Assembly: GCA_019636475.1 (NCBI GenBank) | Contig: JAHBXN010000004.1 | Coordinates: forward strand, 407,073 to 471,072 | Origin: Phycisphaerae bacterium | Lineage (GTDB): Bacteria > Planctomycetota > Phycisphaerae > UBA1845 > UTPLA1 | Length of the DNA: 64,000 nucleotides | Reading direction: 5' to 3' | In this document: piece by piece, positions 54,147 to 62,413 of the stretch | How the letters are laid out: the number at the start of each line of letters is the position of its first letter | Position numbering within the stretch: position 1 is the first letter of the stretch | The notes under the pieces: generated by a model | What the model saw: only the letters and a program-made list of their open reading frames with translations | Database searches by the model: none | Told to the model about the DNA's origin: nothing | Program-made: the position numbers and the translations under genes

Positions 54147-55733
54147 ATGCCATTTCGCAGAAAACAGCCTCGCGCTCGAATGCTGGCGCCGTCCCCCGCG
54201 GATCCGGCCAGACAGCACGGCGACCTTGGGAAATCGTCGCAGGCGCAACTCGGACTCGGCCCGGCCGGAGCGGTGCGATTTCTTACAGTATTTGTCCTGG
54301 TCAGCGCCGCGGGTGTCGGGCTTGAGTATTACCTGATGCAACATAACGCGGCTGTCGGGTATCGCTCGATCGTCGCGTCTGCCGCTGATCAACTCCCGCG
54401 CAGCCTCGGGCTCGAGACCGACCGGCGCGGCACTCAGATCTGGATCAATCGACGAGTGCTTGAGGTCACGCCCGAATGCAGCGGCGTCGAGCCCATCGCC
54501 ATTTTCATCGCGGGCGTGCTGGCCTTCCCCTGCGATCGTCGGAAACGGGTTCTCGGGCTGTTCGTGGGGATATTCGGTGTCGGTCTGTTAAACATTGCTC
54601 GCGTCGGCTGGCTCGCCGTCGTGGCCGGCTGGTGGCCCGGCGCTTTCGATCCGTGGCACGACGCGCTGATGCATATGTTTCCACTCTTTGTGGTGCTGCC
54701 GCTGTGGCTGATCTGGCTGACAGGCCGCGGCGGATTCGCGATTAGATTTCTCCTCTCCCTTGCCGTGATGAGCTGTCTCTGGGGTGCGGCTGCCGAACCA
54801 CTGATTGACGCAACGTTGACTGCGACGAAGGCCATCCTGAGATTCGCCGGCACGCCTGCGCCCTTTCTGCTTATGGACGATCTGCGATACTGGTGGCTCG
54901 CGCCGCCGGTGCAGCTATTCATGACGCTCACGGTCGTCTCGAATTGGATCTCCTGGCGACGGCGGCTCATCACAATCATCATCGGCGTCTGTTGTCTGTG
55001 GTATGTCGTCTTGATGGATGTCATTGCGCAATCGTCGCCGTATCTCGGCTCGGAGGAGAAACGCTACATCCTGAGCAGCATTCTGACCAAGGGCCACCTC
55101 ATCGTCGCCCCCACGATTTACTGGCTGGTGCTCACGCCGTTGCCATTCGGGCGATCGGACGCGGTCGCTCAGCCGGAGGGCCGCCCACTCGAACAGAACC
55201 GGTCCGCTGATTCGATGGCAGTTGACGTGTCGGACACGTTGTCGTCCGGCAAGCGACCCGCGCGCGCCAGCGGCCGATTCTTATCGACCGCGGCGCGCGT
55301 TGTCATCGCGATTCTTCTATGCGCGTGGATTGGCCCGACGCTGATTTACTTCGGCCGCTGTGCATCAAACGAGGTAATTGATGCCCGCGCCAGTCTGGCC
55401 GGCGCCATCGGGGAGTGGGAACATGGCGGATCGATCACCGATGCCGTAAAGGCGGCACTAACACTCGGATCAATCCAGGAAAAGGCGACTCAGCGAAAGG
55501 ACCAGCATCTGAGCTACCTCGTCGGACGCCTCATCCTTGAAGACGTTCGGACCGAACGAGACCCCGGTAGGCGAGCGGCCAAGCTTGCCGCCGCAAAGTC
55601 ATTCCTCCTCGACCCGGCAATCGATCCGAAAGCCCGTCACTCAATTCGGACGAGAATCAGTGAGCTGGAAACGGACGCACCCGCTCGTTCCAGCGAAGAT
55701 CAAGGGACGCTTCCGGGGCCGAGAAAGTCATGA
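54147..55733 (+). CDS. Exosortase/archaeosortase family protein with C-terminal extension
   Basis: 528 residues. Membrane segments at about 40-60, 115-140, 140-160, 170-195 and further on carry the catalytic triad typical of exosortases: Cys111 in TPECSGVEPIA, Arg152 in LLNIARVGW and His171 in DPWHDALMHMF. Such transpeptidases process C-terminal sorting signals (PEP-CTERM and related) of exported proteins. Beyond the usual core of about 300 residues there is a linker, a further TM (VVIAILLCAWIGPTLIYF) and a soluble tail of about 120 residues without known motifs. No protein with a PEP-CTERM tail was recognised in the window. The ATG at 54147 is one of two near starts (the other is 54180), and ribosome sites are weak. 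Confidence 0.8.
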   Translation: MPFRRKQPRARMLAPSPADPARQHGDLGKSSQAQLGLGPAGAVRFLTVFVLVSAAGVGLEYYLMQHNAAVGYRSIVASAADQLPRSLGLETDRRGTQIWINRRVLEVTPECSGVEPIAIFIAGVLAFPCDRRKRVLGLFVGIFGVGLLNIARVGWLAVVAGWWPGAFDPWHDALMHMFPLFVVLPLWLIWLTGRGGFAIRFLLSLAVMSCLWGAAAEPLIDATLTATKAILRFAGTPAPFLLMDDLRYWWLAPPVQLFMTLTVVSNWISWRRRLITIIIGVCCLWYVVLMDVIAQSSPYLGSEEKRYILSSILTKGHLIVAPTIYWLVLTPLPFGRSDAVAQPEGRPLEQNRSADSMAVDVSDTLSSGKRPARASGRFLSTAARVVIAILLCAWIGPTLIYFGRCASNEVIDARASLAGAIGEWEHGGSITDAVKAALTLGSIQEKATQRKDQHLSYLVGRLILEDVRTERDPGRRAAKLAAAKSFLLDPAIDPKARHSIRTRISELETDAPARSSEDQGTLPGPRKS

Positions 55734-55922
55734 CCGCACGATCAGCTGTCCGGGAACAGGCTGATGTCCGGGAACAGGATGAGATTCACCGTCGCCGGCC
55801 GACTCGCCCGCGCGTCCGACCGTGACTATCAGCGGCTGAACGAGGTATCCGGCAACGAGGACCACGCATGCGCTCCCTTGCAATGCGGCGGCAGCGGCGT
55901 ATGATTGCATGACTCGAAGCTA

Positions 55923-55997
55923 CGGGGCGTAGCTCAGCCTGGTCAGAGCGCTTGGTTCGGGACCAAGAGGTCGGAAGTTCGAATCTTCTCGCCCCGA
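55923..55997 (+). tRNA. tRNA-Pro (anticodon CGG)
   Basis: A complete cloverleaf of 75 bases. The acceptor stem CGGGGCG / CGCCCCG is perfect, with C1-G72 as usual for tRNA-Pro and discriminator A. The D arm is GCTC / GAGC. The anticodon stem CTTGG / CCAAG has loop TTCGGGA and anticodon CGG at 55958-55960. The T arm is GGAAG-TTCGAAT-CTTCT. CCA is not encoded. Its 3' half is the probable attachment site of the mobile element that starts here. Confidence 0.96.
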
Positions 55998-57463
55998 GTA
56001 TGACTCGAAACGAGCCCTTCGATGAGAACGTCGAAGGGCTTATTCACTTCATAGCAAAGAGTTGCGCCGTCCAGCGTGAAGTTCGAAAAGACGATTTCGA
56101 GCAGTTGGCGTTTGGCGGCGTAATCGGCTGAAACCCATTTCTCGACAAGGGCTTGCGAAAGTTCGAAAACACGGATGGCCAGTTCGGCTTGTTCGCCGCG
56201 GTCTCGGTTCGCGGCTTCGACGCGGAGGGACGCCGACGAGATTTTGTCGCGGAGTTCCGTGGACTTGCGGGCGAAGGTGTCGGCGTCGATCTCTTCGAGC
56301 AGCCGAAGGTTGAGCAGGCGGTCCTGCTGCTGTCGCAGGATTTCGATTTCGCGCTCGGACACATGGGCTTGTGTCGTCGCTTCGGCACGTTCCATCTTGG
56401 ACCATTCGCGCAGGGCCTTTGAGAACCATGCCTGAACCGTCTCGGGCTGCTTGATGGACTTGAAGACGGCCAGAATTTGCTCGTCCAGCTTCGCCTCGTT
56501 GAGGCGGACCTGCGGGTGCTCGGGCGCGAGCTTGTACATCGTGCAGCGGTAATAGATGTACTGCTTGCCGGTTGATTTCTTAACGACCTGCTCGCCGGTG
56601 ATGAGGTTGCCGCAGTGGTCGCACTTAATGAGGCCGCCGGCGTAGGTCAGTTCATGCGAGCGGTAGGTCTTGCCACCCAAAAGGACTTGCACGCGGTCCC
56701 AGGTTGCCCGGTCCACGAGGGGCTCGTGCTTGCCTGGATACCAGTTCTCGCCATATTGGATATCGCCGAGGTAGGAGCGGTCGCGAAGGATGGCGTACAC
56801 AGAACTTCGCGGGAAGCGCGGAGAGGAGGAGCGATAGGTGATGCCTTCCCTGGTTAGACGTTCGATGAGTAGATCGGCCGTGAGCGGCTCGTAGGCATAG
56901 AGATGGAAGATTCGCCGCACGGCAGCGGCGCGGACCGGATCGACTTCGATTATGCCCCGGCCATCCTTGCGAACGTTGCGATAGCCGTACGGCGCGGCGC
57001 CGACGAACCAGCCTTCTTGCACGCGGCGGGCATGGCCCTCGCGGACATCGACCGACTGCTGCTCCGTGTAGAAACTCGCCATGTTGGCGAGCGTTCGCCG
57101 CATCATGCGGCCGGCGGGATTGTTCTCGGTTGGCTGAGAGACGGAGATGAAGGCGAGGCCGTGTTCGCTTTCGAGCCGTTCCAGTTCAACATAGTCGAAC
57201 AGGTTGCGGGCGGCGCGATCGACCTTATAGAACAACAGCGCGTCGAGATTCGCCGCATTCTTTTTAGCGAAAGAAACGAGCTCTCTGAAGGTCTTGCGCT
57301 CGTCGCGCTTGCTCGCGGTCTCGGCGATGCGAAAGAGCTTGATGATCTCGCCGCCAGTCGAAGCGGCGTAGCGTTTGAGTGCATCCTCCTGCACCGCCAG
57401 CGAAAACCCCTCCCGTTCCTGTTCCCGACTAGAGACCCGCGCCAACGCAACGTACCGTTTCAT
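55943..57463 (-). CDS. Large serine site-specific recombinase (integrase)
   Basis: 506 residues. The N-terminal resolvase-type catalytic domain has the nucleophile Ser11 in YVALARVSSREQE and the arginine-rich YKVDRAARN and GRMMRRTLANMASFYTE segments. A recombinase domain follows (about 155-260, with GYLGDIQYGENW at its end), then a zinc ribbon (KCDHCGNL...YYRCTMY) and a coiled coil, as in phiC31/Bxb1-like integrases. The reading frame runs antisense into tRNA-Pro, so the last 18 residues (ending GEKIRTSDLLVPNQAL) are encoded by tRNA sequence. That is expected if the element inserted in the tRNA and fused the frame. The ATG at 57463 has GGGGA upstream; sequence before it is not conserved in character. 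It would integrate and excise the element. Confidence 0.93.
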   Translation of the reverse strand: MKRYVALARVSSREQEREGFSLAVQEDALKRYAASTGGEIIKLFRIAETASKRDERKTFRELVSFAKKNAANLDALLFYKVDRAARNLFDYVELERLESEHGLAFISVSQPTENNPAGRMMRRTLANMASFYTEQQSVDVREGHARRVQEGWFVGAAPYGYRNVRKDGRGIIEVDPVRAAAVRRIFHLYAYEPLTADLLIERLTREGITYRSSSPRFPRSSVYAILRDRSYLGDIQYGENWYPGKHEPLVDRATWDRVQVLLGGKTYRSHELTYAGGLIKCDHCGNLITGEQVVKKSTGKQYIYYRCTMYKLAPEHPQVRLNEAKLDEQILAVFKSIKQPETVQAWFSKALREWSKMERAEATTQAHVSEREIEILRQQQDRLLNLRLLEEIDADTFARKSTELRDKISSASLRVEAANRDRGEQAELAIRVFELSQALVEKWVSADYAAKRQLLEIVFSNFTLDGATLCYEVNKPFDVLIEGLVSSHTRGEKIRTSDLLVPNQAL

Positions 57464-57467
57464 GGGC

Positions 57468-57683
57468 TCATCCCCGCGACAAGACCTCGAACAATTGTCC
57501 GACACGCATGAGTATTCTAACGGCGTCGTCGACTGACATCGAGTTGCGGTAGAAAGGTTGCCACGTTGCAATCGTCTCCCGGATGAGGGTAGGGGTGATC
57601 CAGCGCGGCGTGCCTTCTGGAACGACCAATCCTCCGTCGGGAGAACGGCACGTTGCTCGCGTTTTCTTGTGAGGTGATTGCAT
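57468..57683 (-). CDS. Small conserved-looking protein preceding the recombinase
   Basis: 71 residues ending in a helical segment with the pattern ITPTLIRETIATWQPFYRNSMSVDDAVRILMRVGQLFEVL. Similar short proteins are, to my memory, common directly upstream of serine recombinases in planctomycete and proteobacterial elements; I cannot name the family. The stop lies four bases before the recombinase ATG, so the two genes are an operon and this protein may act with integration control. The N-terminal 25 residues are variable in character, and the true start may be later. Confidence 0.55.
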   Translation of the reverse strand: MQSPHKKTRATCRSPDGGLVVPEGTPRWITPTLIRETIATWQPFYRNSMSVDDAVRILMRVGQLFEVLSRG

Positions 57684-57726
57684 GGATTTCGCGAGGTCTG
57701 AGTCTTACGGCCGACGTGATCGTTTG

Positions 57727-58431
57727 TCAGGCCATGCGTTGTTTCAACCGCTGATACGCGGCCGTGCATTCCTTGAAGCGCTGATTGGAAAGATCGGCCA
57801 GGTGAGGGGACACCTGTTGGCCGGCTAAGTGATCCGGATGGAACTTCTGGCAGCTCTCGCGATACGAAGACTGGACTTCCGCCCAGGTGGCCTTGGGATT
57901 GAGACCCAAGGATTCGAAATCGTCACTCAGCAGTTGATGGTCAGTCTGTGGAGATCGGTGTTGCTGTTGTGATTGCTTTACAGCCTCATCGTCGGCAATC
58001 CTGCGGAGCAATTCGATGGCGCCATCCGCCTCAGCCTTTACCGAATCCAGGAAGAACTCGGCGGCGGCGTCCGAGAAGGCGACGCTGGGGATTGCTCCGT
58101 AGAGAATGTGAACTTGTGTGCATCCATTCTCGAACTTCATGCCCAAGGCAATGACGTGTGGAATCAGATAAAGCGGAATGATCTGTTCGACCTTGTGCAT
58201 CTTCATTAAGCCCCGTTGGTAGGTTCTAACCCCTGGACTGTCGGTTCTTTCCGAACATTTCAGCGCCATCAAGTACTTGTCGAGGGCTTCCCAGGCGATC
58301 TCGACTGGCAAATCGACCGTCGTCGATACCGAGTGTCCAAGGTGATTTCTTGTGAATGGCATGTACGGTATCAAGCTTCGGACCAGTGAGATTGCGCCGG
58401 CAATACAGCCAACGAGTAAGGCAGCGACCAT
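57727..58431 (-). CDS. Membrane-anchored J-domain (DnaJ-like) protein
   Basis: 234 residues with an N-terminal TM helix (MVAALLVGCIAGAISLVRSLI), a middle domain of about 130 residues of unknown fold, and a C-terminal J-domain-like helix pair. The pair carries the HPD motif in YRESCQKFHPDHLA, preceded by SLGLNPKATWAEV. A C-terminal J domain on the cytoplasmic side could recruit DnaK to an envelope complex. The ATG at 58431 follows AGGAG with ideal spacing, which decides the start over the ATG ten codons earlier. It lies in the mobile element, with its own spacing of 51 and 43 bases to its neighbours. Function in the element is unknown. Confidence 0.75.
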   Translation of the reverse strand: MVAALLVGCIAGAISLVRSLIPYMPFTRNHLGHSVSTTVDLPVEIAWEALDKYLMALKCSERTDSPGVRTYQRGLMKMHKVEQIIPLYLIPHVIALGMKFENGCTQVHILYGAIPSVAFSDAAAEFFLDSVKAEADGAIELLRRIADDEAVKQSQQQHRSPQTDHQLLSDDFESLGLNPKATWAEVQSSYRESCQKFHPDHLAGQQVSPHLADLSNQRFKECTAAYQRLKQRMA

Positions 58432-58482
58432 GATTTTTCTCCTGCTTGAGGTCAGACCCATCCCTTTTTGAAGACTGACGAT

Positions 58483-58770
58483 TCAATCCCGCTCCGGCTG
58501 AGGTGGCTCCGGCTCAGATTCGTGGCAATCCTTGGAAACCTGTTCGAGGCGCTCGTTTAGGATCGACGGCTTCTCATCCGGGTCGCGGTTTTCACCTTTC
58601 CGATCTTCCATCACTTCGCCGGGCGTTTTAGTGCCCGCCATGCCGTAAACGGTCGGCTGTGCGACGTTCGATTCCGGGTAGAGCGCGGCCCTCAGTTCCG
58701 CTAGACCTTGCCGGAACATTGCGGAAGCATGTTCCGCGCCAAGCTTCGCCGGTGCCTTGTTGCCTGCCAT
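58483..58770 (-). CDS. Small hypothetical protein of the element
   Basis: 95 residues. It has an Ala-rich first helix (AEHASAMFRQGLAELRAALYPE) and a highly charged, Pro/Glu-rich C terminus. No TM segment and no recognised domain. The ribosome site AAAGGAA lies upstream of the ATG at 58770. It sits between the membrane protein gene at 58789 and the J-domain gene, all on one strand with short gaps, so it is probably part of the same transcript. A real gene by position; function unknown. Confidence 0.5.
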   Translation of the reverse strand: MAGNKAPAKLGAEHASAMFRQGLAELRAALYPESNVAQPTVYGMAGTKTPGEVMEDRKGENRDPDEKPSILNERLEQVSKDCHESEPEPPQPERD

Positions 58771-58788
58771 GAGACGATTCCTTTCTGT

Positions 58789-59385
58789 CTAATTCCGATC
58801 TTGCAGTTCGCGGAACCGTTCCACGACGCTGCGCTGCTCGACTAGGGCGTCGTGCATGTCCAGCGCCCGGCGGCGTTCGAACCGCTCTGACGTGCTGTTG
58901 GCGATGAACATGCCGAGACCCGATACGATGAAAAATCCGCCCAGCGGCGGACTGAGACTCATCACTAGGGCGCCGCCGATAAAGACCAGGACCGGTTCAA
59001 CGAAGAATTTGATTTTCGTTTCGTTCATTCGCCGAAAGACGAACTTCAACCACGGTTCGCCGCTGTATCGCGTATGCGGTTGTGGTCCGCCTTTCCGAAT
59101 GCGTTTGACGGTTCGACTCCGGGCGCAGAGATACATGAACACGGATGCGAAACAGAAGGCGAGCGTGGGACGCGGGTCGTGATGCGGGCTGCACAGCACG
59201 GGCCAGAAGACCATGAAGCCGGCCGCGGCGACGAACTGAAATCCAAAATAGCGCTCGCCGAAGGAGCCGAGGCGATGAATGAACAACTCAATCGGCGCTG
59301 CGACCGCGCTGGCAAGAAACTGGATAATTCCGAACTTGGATCGAAGCTCGTTGCGATGATTCGGCATCAGGCCTTGATCGTTCAT
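58789..59385 (-). CDS. Polytopic membrane protein of the element, unknown function
   Basis: 198 residues with four hydrophobic segments: FGIIQFLASAVAAPIELFI, FQFVAAAGFMVFWPVLC, TLAFCFASVFMYLC and, after a basic loop, VEPVLVFIGGALVMS with GGFFIVSGLGMFI. A charged C-terminal helix (ERFERRRALDMHDALVEQRSVVERFRELQ) probably lies in the cytoplasm. The start has GGAGG upstream. I recognise no family. It is placed between the coupling ATPase and the J-domain gene, so a structural role in a transfer apparatus is possible. It has no similarity that I can see to VirB proteins. Confidence 0.6.
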   Translation of the reverse strand: MNDQGLMPNHRNELRSKFGIIQFLASAVAAPIELFIHRLGSFGERYFGFQFVAAAGFMVFWPVLCSPHHDPRPTLAFCFASVFMYLCARSRTVKRIRKGGPQPHTRYSGEPWLKFVFRRMNETKIKFFVEPVLVFIGGALVMSLSPPLGGFFIVSGLGMFIANSTSERFERRRALDMHDALVEQRSVVERFRELQDRN

Positions 59386-59449
59386 AACAGGTTCCTCCGC
59401 AGGAGAGCGCCTCGAATGTGGCGATGAGTCATGGCACTAGTTTGCGCGT

Positions 59450-60952
59450 TCATCGATGCTGCTTGAAGATGACCCGTTGCCAGGTTCGCTTCGATGCGTT
59501 GAACAACCTTCCGTTTTGGAACACGATTCCGTCCACTTCCCAGTTGTTGGCGGGGCCGCCCGTGCGCAGGCGCGTGAACTCGCGGGGCTGGACCTCGAAC
59601 TCGTACACTTCTGAAAAGCCTGCCGAAGTGCTCCCGTTTCCGCCGAACCAGTCCAGCCCAAGCGCGGCCGCCCACTGATCCTCCGCGTTGTAGGTGCTGT
59701 TGCCGCTGGCCAGGAATTGGCGCGAGCGGCCGACGAGGCTCGCGGCCCATTCGTTCGTTACGGGATCGCCGTTGGCGTGGAAGATTTTTGTATTGAGGTT
59801 GGCGAACAGTGAATCGGCTTCCGCACGGCCCTTGTCGCCACCGCCGAGTACGGCGTAGAAGTTACTGACGTTCTGCGAGAGATAGACGGTGGCCACACGC
59901 GCGGCGCGGCACGTCGTCTGAAATTGCATGTCATACGAGGTGATGAAGTTCTGCGCTTCATCGGCCCAGAGGAAGACCGGGCGCGGATTTTCCGCGACGT
60001 TGCGGCGCTCGATGCTTCGCTGAAACACGTATTTCCATAACACCTGCGCGAACTGGCCGATCTCGCCGAACTCCTTCACCGGAAGGTCGATGAGGATGAT
60101 CTTCCCATTTTCGATCTCTTCGGGGCGGACGTTGGTATCCGTGCAGAACAACTCTCGCAGCAGACCGCGATTGAACAGGTCCGCCCAGCCCGTAAACGTC
60201 GCCTGCACGATGCTTCGCGTCCGGTCAGCAAGGTTGGGCCATTCGAGCAGGTAATAGTCCGCAACAACGCCGAAGTCGTGTTTTTGGCGTGGGGATTTGT
60301 CGCGCTGATCGGCGTCCTTGAGGCACTTGAAGCAATAAGATTTCTCTTGCCAGTCCTGATCCCGGATTTGCGCGGCCGAGATCGGCGCGGAGAGGCAGGT
60401 ATTGACCAAGTCGGGCACCGACACGGTTCCCGTCGCCAGCGAGACGAGATCAATCGCATTTCGCAGGCACTTCAGCCCTGCTTGTTTCCAAAAATTTCCG
60501 TCCTCTCGGCCGCCGCCGGCGGTTGAGTTCCGTTCCCTGATTTCCATGATGTTGGAAAAGAGAGCAACCAGGTTTTCGGTGAGTCCGGCCCCGGCACCCT
60601 TTCGAGTCAATTCATGATCGAGGAAGTTGAAACGACGCGCGGCGTCCGGGCCGACGACGATCAAGTCATCCAGCCGTCCGGTTTCTTTGCAATATCGCGT
60701 CCAGAGGTCCCTCTCGTCAGATTTTGTCGTCGCCACCCAACCGCCAAATCCAGTTGAAAGATAGGCCGTCGCAAGCGCCGCCCCCGCGCCGGTTGTCTTA
60801 CCGGCCGAAGTGGCACCAAGCACCAGCGCGCCGGCCACCGCATCGCGAAGGGTGACGACATCGCTGTTGGTCCAGCGCAGCAGGGGAGTCGAGAGATCCC
60901 ACTGCGGCGGACGGGATGCCCGTCGCCGAAGTTTGCGAAAAAGACTCAGCAT
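59450..60952 (-). CDS. Conjugative-transfer coupling ATPase (TraG/TraD/VirD4-like)
   Basis: 500 residues. Walker A is GATSAGKTT (46-54) and Walker B PVFLWADEAQNF (about 327-338), with the latter followed by the TraM-recognition-like region with LSQNVSNFYAVLGG. This pattern fits the VirD4/TraD/MobB class of type IV coupling proteins. No clear N-terminal TM helices are seen; it begins with a short basic helix (MLSLFRKLRRRASRP). It therefore differs from standard VirD4 proteins, which have two. The ATP-dependent role would be delivery of DNA or effector to a secretion channel. Other transfer genes are not in view. It is in line with downstream element genes. Confidence 0.85.
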   Translation of the reverse strand: MLSLFRKLRRRASRPPQWDLSTPLLRWTNSDVVTLRDAVAGALVLGATSAGKTTGAGAALATAYLSTGFGGWVATTKSDERDLWTRYCKETGRLDDLIVVGPDAARRFNFLDHELTRKGAGAGLTENLVALFSNIMEIRERNSTAGGGREDGNFWKQAGLKCLRNAIDLVSLATGTVSVPDLVNTCLSAPISAAQIRDQDWQEKSYCFKCLKDADQRDKSPRQKHDFGVVADYYLLEWPNLADRTRSIVQATFTGWADLFNRGLLRELFCTDTNVRPEEIENGKIILIDLPVKEFGEIGQFAQVLWKYVFQRSIERRNVAENPRPVFLWADEAQNFITSYDMQFQTTCRAARVATVYLSQNVSNFYAVLGGGDKGRAEADSLFANLNTKIFHANGDPVTNEWAASLVGRSRQFLASGNSTYNAEDQWAAALGLDWFGGNGSTSAGFSEVYEFEVQPREFTRLRTGGPANNWEVDGIVFQNGRLFNASKRTWQRVIFKQHR

Positions 60953-61029
60953 GAGAAATACCTCCTCTTATGGTCCATGAGTCGAAATTACAGCATTCGT
61001 CTTGAATACCCGGCAGTGCAGAGCAGCCT

Positions 61030-61380
61030 TCAATTTCGAGATTCGTCGTGATGGGTCGCGCGTTGACGCAGGTCGTTGAATTCGACTTCCTCGTAGAGCT
61101 TTCGCTTCTTGCGTTCGTCGAGCGCGGACCGGGCGGTGTACCACGCACCGACCAGGTAGCCCACGTCATCGAGCCAGCCGATGCCCGGAACGACATCGGG
61201 AACGACATCGATGGGCGACGGGCACAGCAGCACGAGTCCGATGGCCATTGCCCATTTCGTTATTTCAAGTCCGACACAACGCAGGCGGCTCTGCGGCAGC
61301 GCGAGAAGGACCAGCGTCACGATAAACAGCAACGCGCCGCACCCCACCAGCATCCTCATGAATCCAAAAAACTCCGACAT
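61030..61380 (-). CDS. DUF1232/YkvA-family membrane protein
   Basis: 116 residues. Two N-terminal hydrophobic segments (LVGCGALLFIVTLVLLALP and EITKWAMAIGLVLLCP) lead into the hallmark PIDVVPDVVPGIGWLDDVGYL of the YkvA/DUF1232 family. A charged tail (ALDERKKRKLYEEVEF) follows. The family is widespread and its role is unknown, with a link to membrane stress suggested for some members. It is unusual as cargo in an integrative element. It lies between the ParB-like and the ATPase genes on the same strand. Confidence 0.85.
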   Translation of the reverse strand: MSEFFGFMRMLVGCGALLFIVTLVLLALPQSRLRCVGLEITKWAMAIGLVLLCPSPIDVVPDVVPGIGWLDDVGYLVGAWYTARSALDERKKRKLYEEVEFNDLRQRATHHDESRN

Positions 61381-61591
61381 GATCCGTTCTCCTATTCATT
61401 TCGTGTTTGATAAAGGGGGCCACAACGTGCGGCCCGTCTGCTCGTTCCGCTCAAGATGCGTGTCATGAACGGCACTCATCCCTTTTTCCGCCTGTGACGT
61501 TATGCGCGCACCTTCTCCGTTGAATCGCGGCGACTTGCGCCGCCCCGCGAAACAATGCGATTGCAATCGAATCATCGAGGTGAAACGATTC

Positions 61592-62413
61592 TTACCCGCT
61601 TGGACGGGCGAGGCGTTCCGCCGCATCCTTGAGAGCCATGTCTTGTGCCTCCAGCGCGACAAGGCGGTCAGTCAGCGTCTTTAGCCATGCAACCAGCATC
61701 TCGACCTTGATCTCTGGTCCAACGATAGTCATCGTGCAATCGGCGGCGAGTTGAAGCGATACTCGCTGCTTTCGTGCATCGCTTTGACGAACGACGGTCC
61801 GCCGTTTGGAATTCTGTTTTCTGACCCGCGTGACAACTCCGTCCCGCGTCAACTTGCCTCTCGACGCAGCATCAACCAGTTGAGTCCTGACGTCAGGGTC
61901 TTTCGAGCGAGCGATGGCATACGCAGTACTCATTCCTAGCGCACCAGCCGCAACTTGTTCCTGTGTTTCCGGGGGCAATTCCAGCACCGAAAGCAGTTTC
62001 GTCACCGTTGCTGGCGAAATCCCCACGTGCTCGGCGACTTGCGACGCCTGCCACCCTGACTCTCGAATCAACTGTTGAATCGCTTTGGCCCGTTCGACGG
62101 GGGTCCAATGCTCTTTCTGGCAATCGAGGATCAGTTGCCGATGCAGAATTTCCGTTTCGCACAAGTCCTTATCTTCGATGATGACTGGGACATGGGCGAG
62201 CCCAAGTTTACGAGCGGCCCGCAACCGACGTTCTCCGTCGAGAACCACGAGCGTGTCGTTGATCCGTTGAACGCGAAGCGGCTGAAGTACGCGGCCGGCT
62301 TCGTGAATACTGCGCGCCAGACCGAGGATCAATTCTTCCTTGAACCGGACGCGCGGCTGCGAACGACACACCAAGCGATCGGGCGACACGTACTGAATCT
62401 GTTCTTCGTCCAT
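61592..62413 (-). CDS. ParB/Spo0J-like DNA-binding protein
   Basis: 273 residues. A ParB N-terminal nuclease-like domain is marked by SQPRVRF...LARSIHEAGRVLQPLRV and LDGERRLRAARKLG (GERRxRA box). A helix-turn-helix KorB-like region follows near 115-150 (WQASQVAEHVGISPATVTKLLSVL), then a C-terminal dimerisation-like helical tail. Such proteins bind centromere-like repeats or act as regulators in mobile elements; no ParA ATPase is encoded nearby. The ATG shares its A with the TGA of the SprT-like gene, so the genes are translationally coupled. Whether it partitions an excised circular form or regulates transcription is unknown. Confidence 0.85.
   Translation of the reverse strand: MDEEQIQYVSPDRLVCRSQPRVRFKEELILGLARSIHEAGRVLQPLRVQRINDTLVVLDGERRLRAARKLGLAHVPVIIEDKDLCETEILHRQLILDCQKEHWTPVERAKAIQQLIRESGWQASQVAEHVGISPATVTKLLSVLELPPETQEQVAAGALGMSTAYAIARSKDPDVRTQLVDAASRGKLTRDGVVTRVRKQNSKRRTVVRQSDARKQRVSLQLAADCTMTIVGPEIKVEMLVAWLKTLTDRLVALEAQDMALKDAAERLARPSG

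Noticed and set aside
61396..61662. 88-codon minus-strand frame overlapping the ParB-like gene end
   Set aside because: No ribosome site at either ATG, and its first half lies inside the ParB-like coding region. The last 27 codons alone are too short to support.
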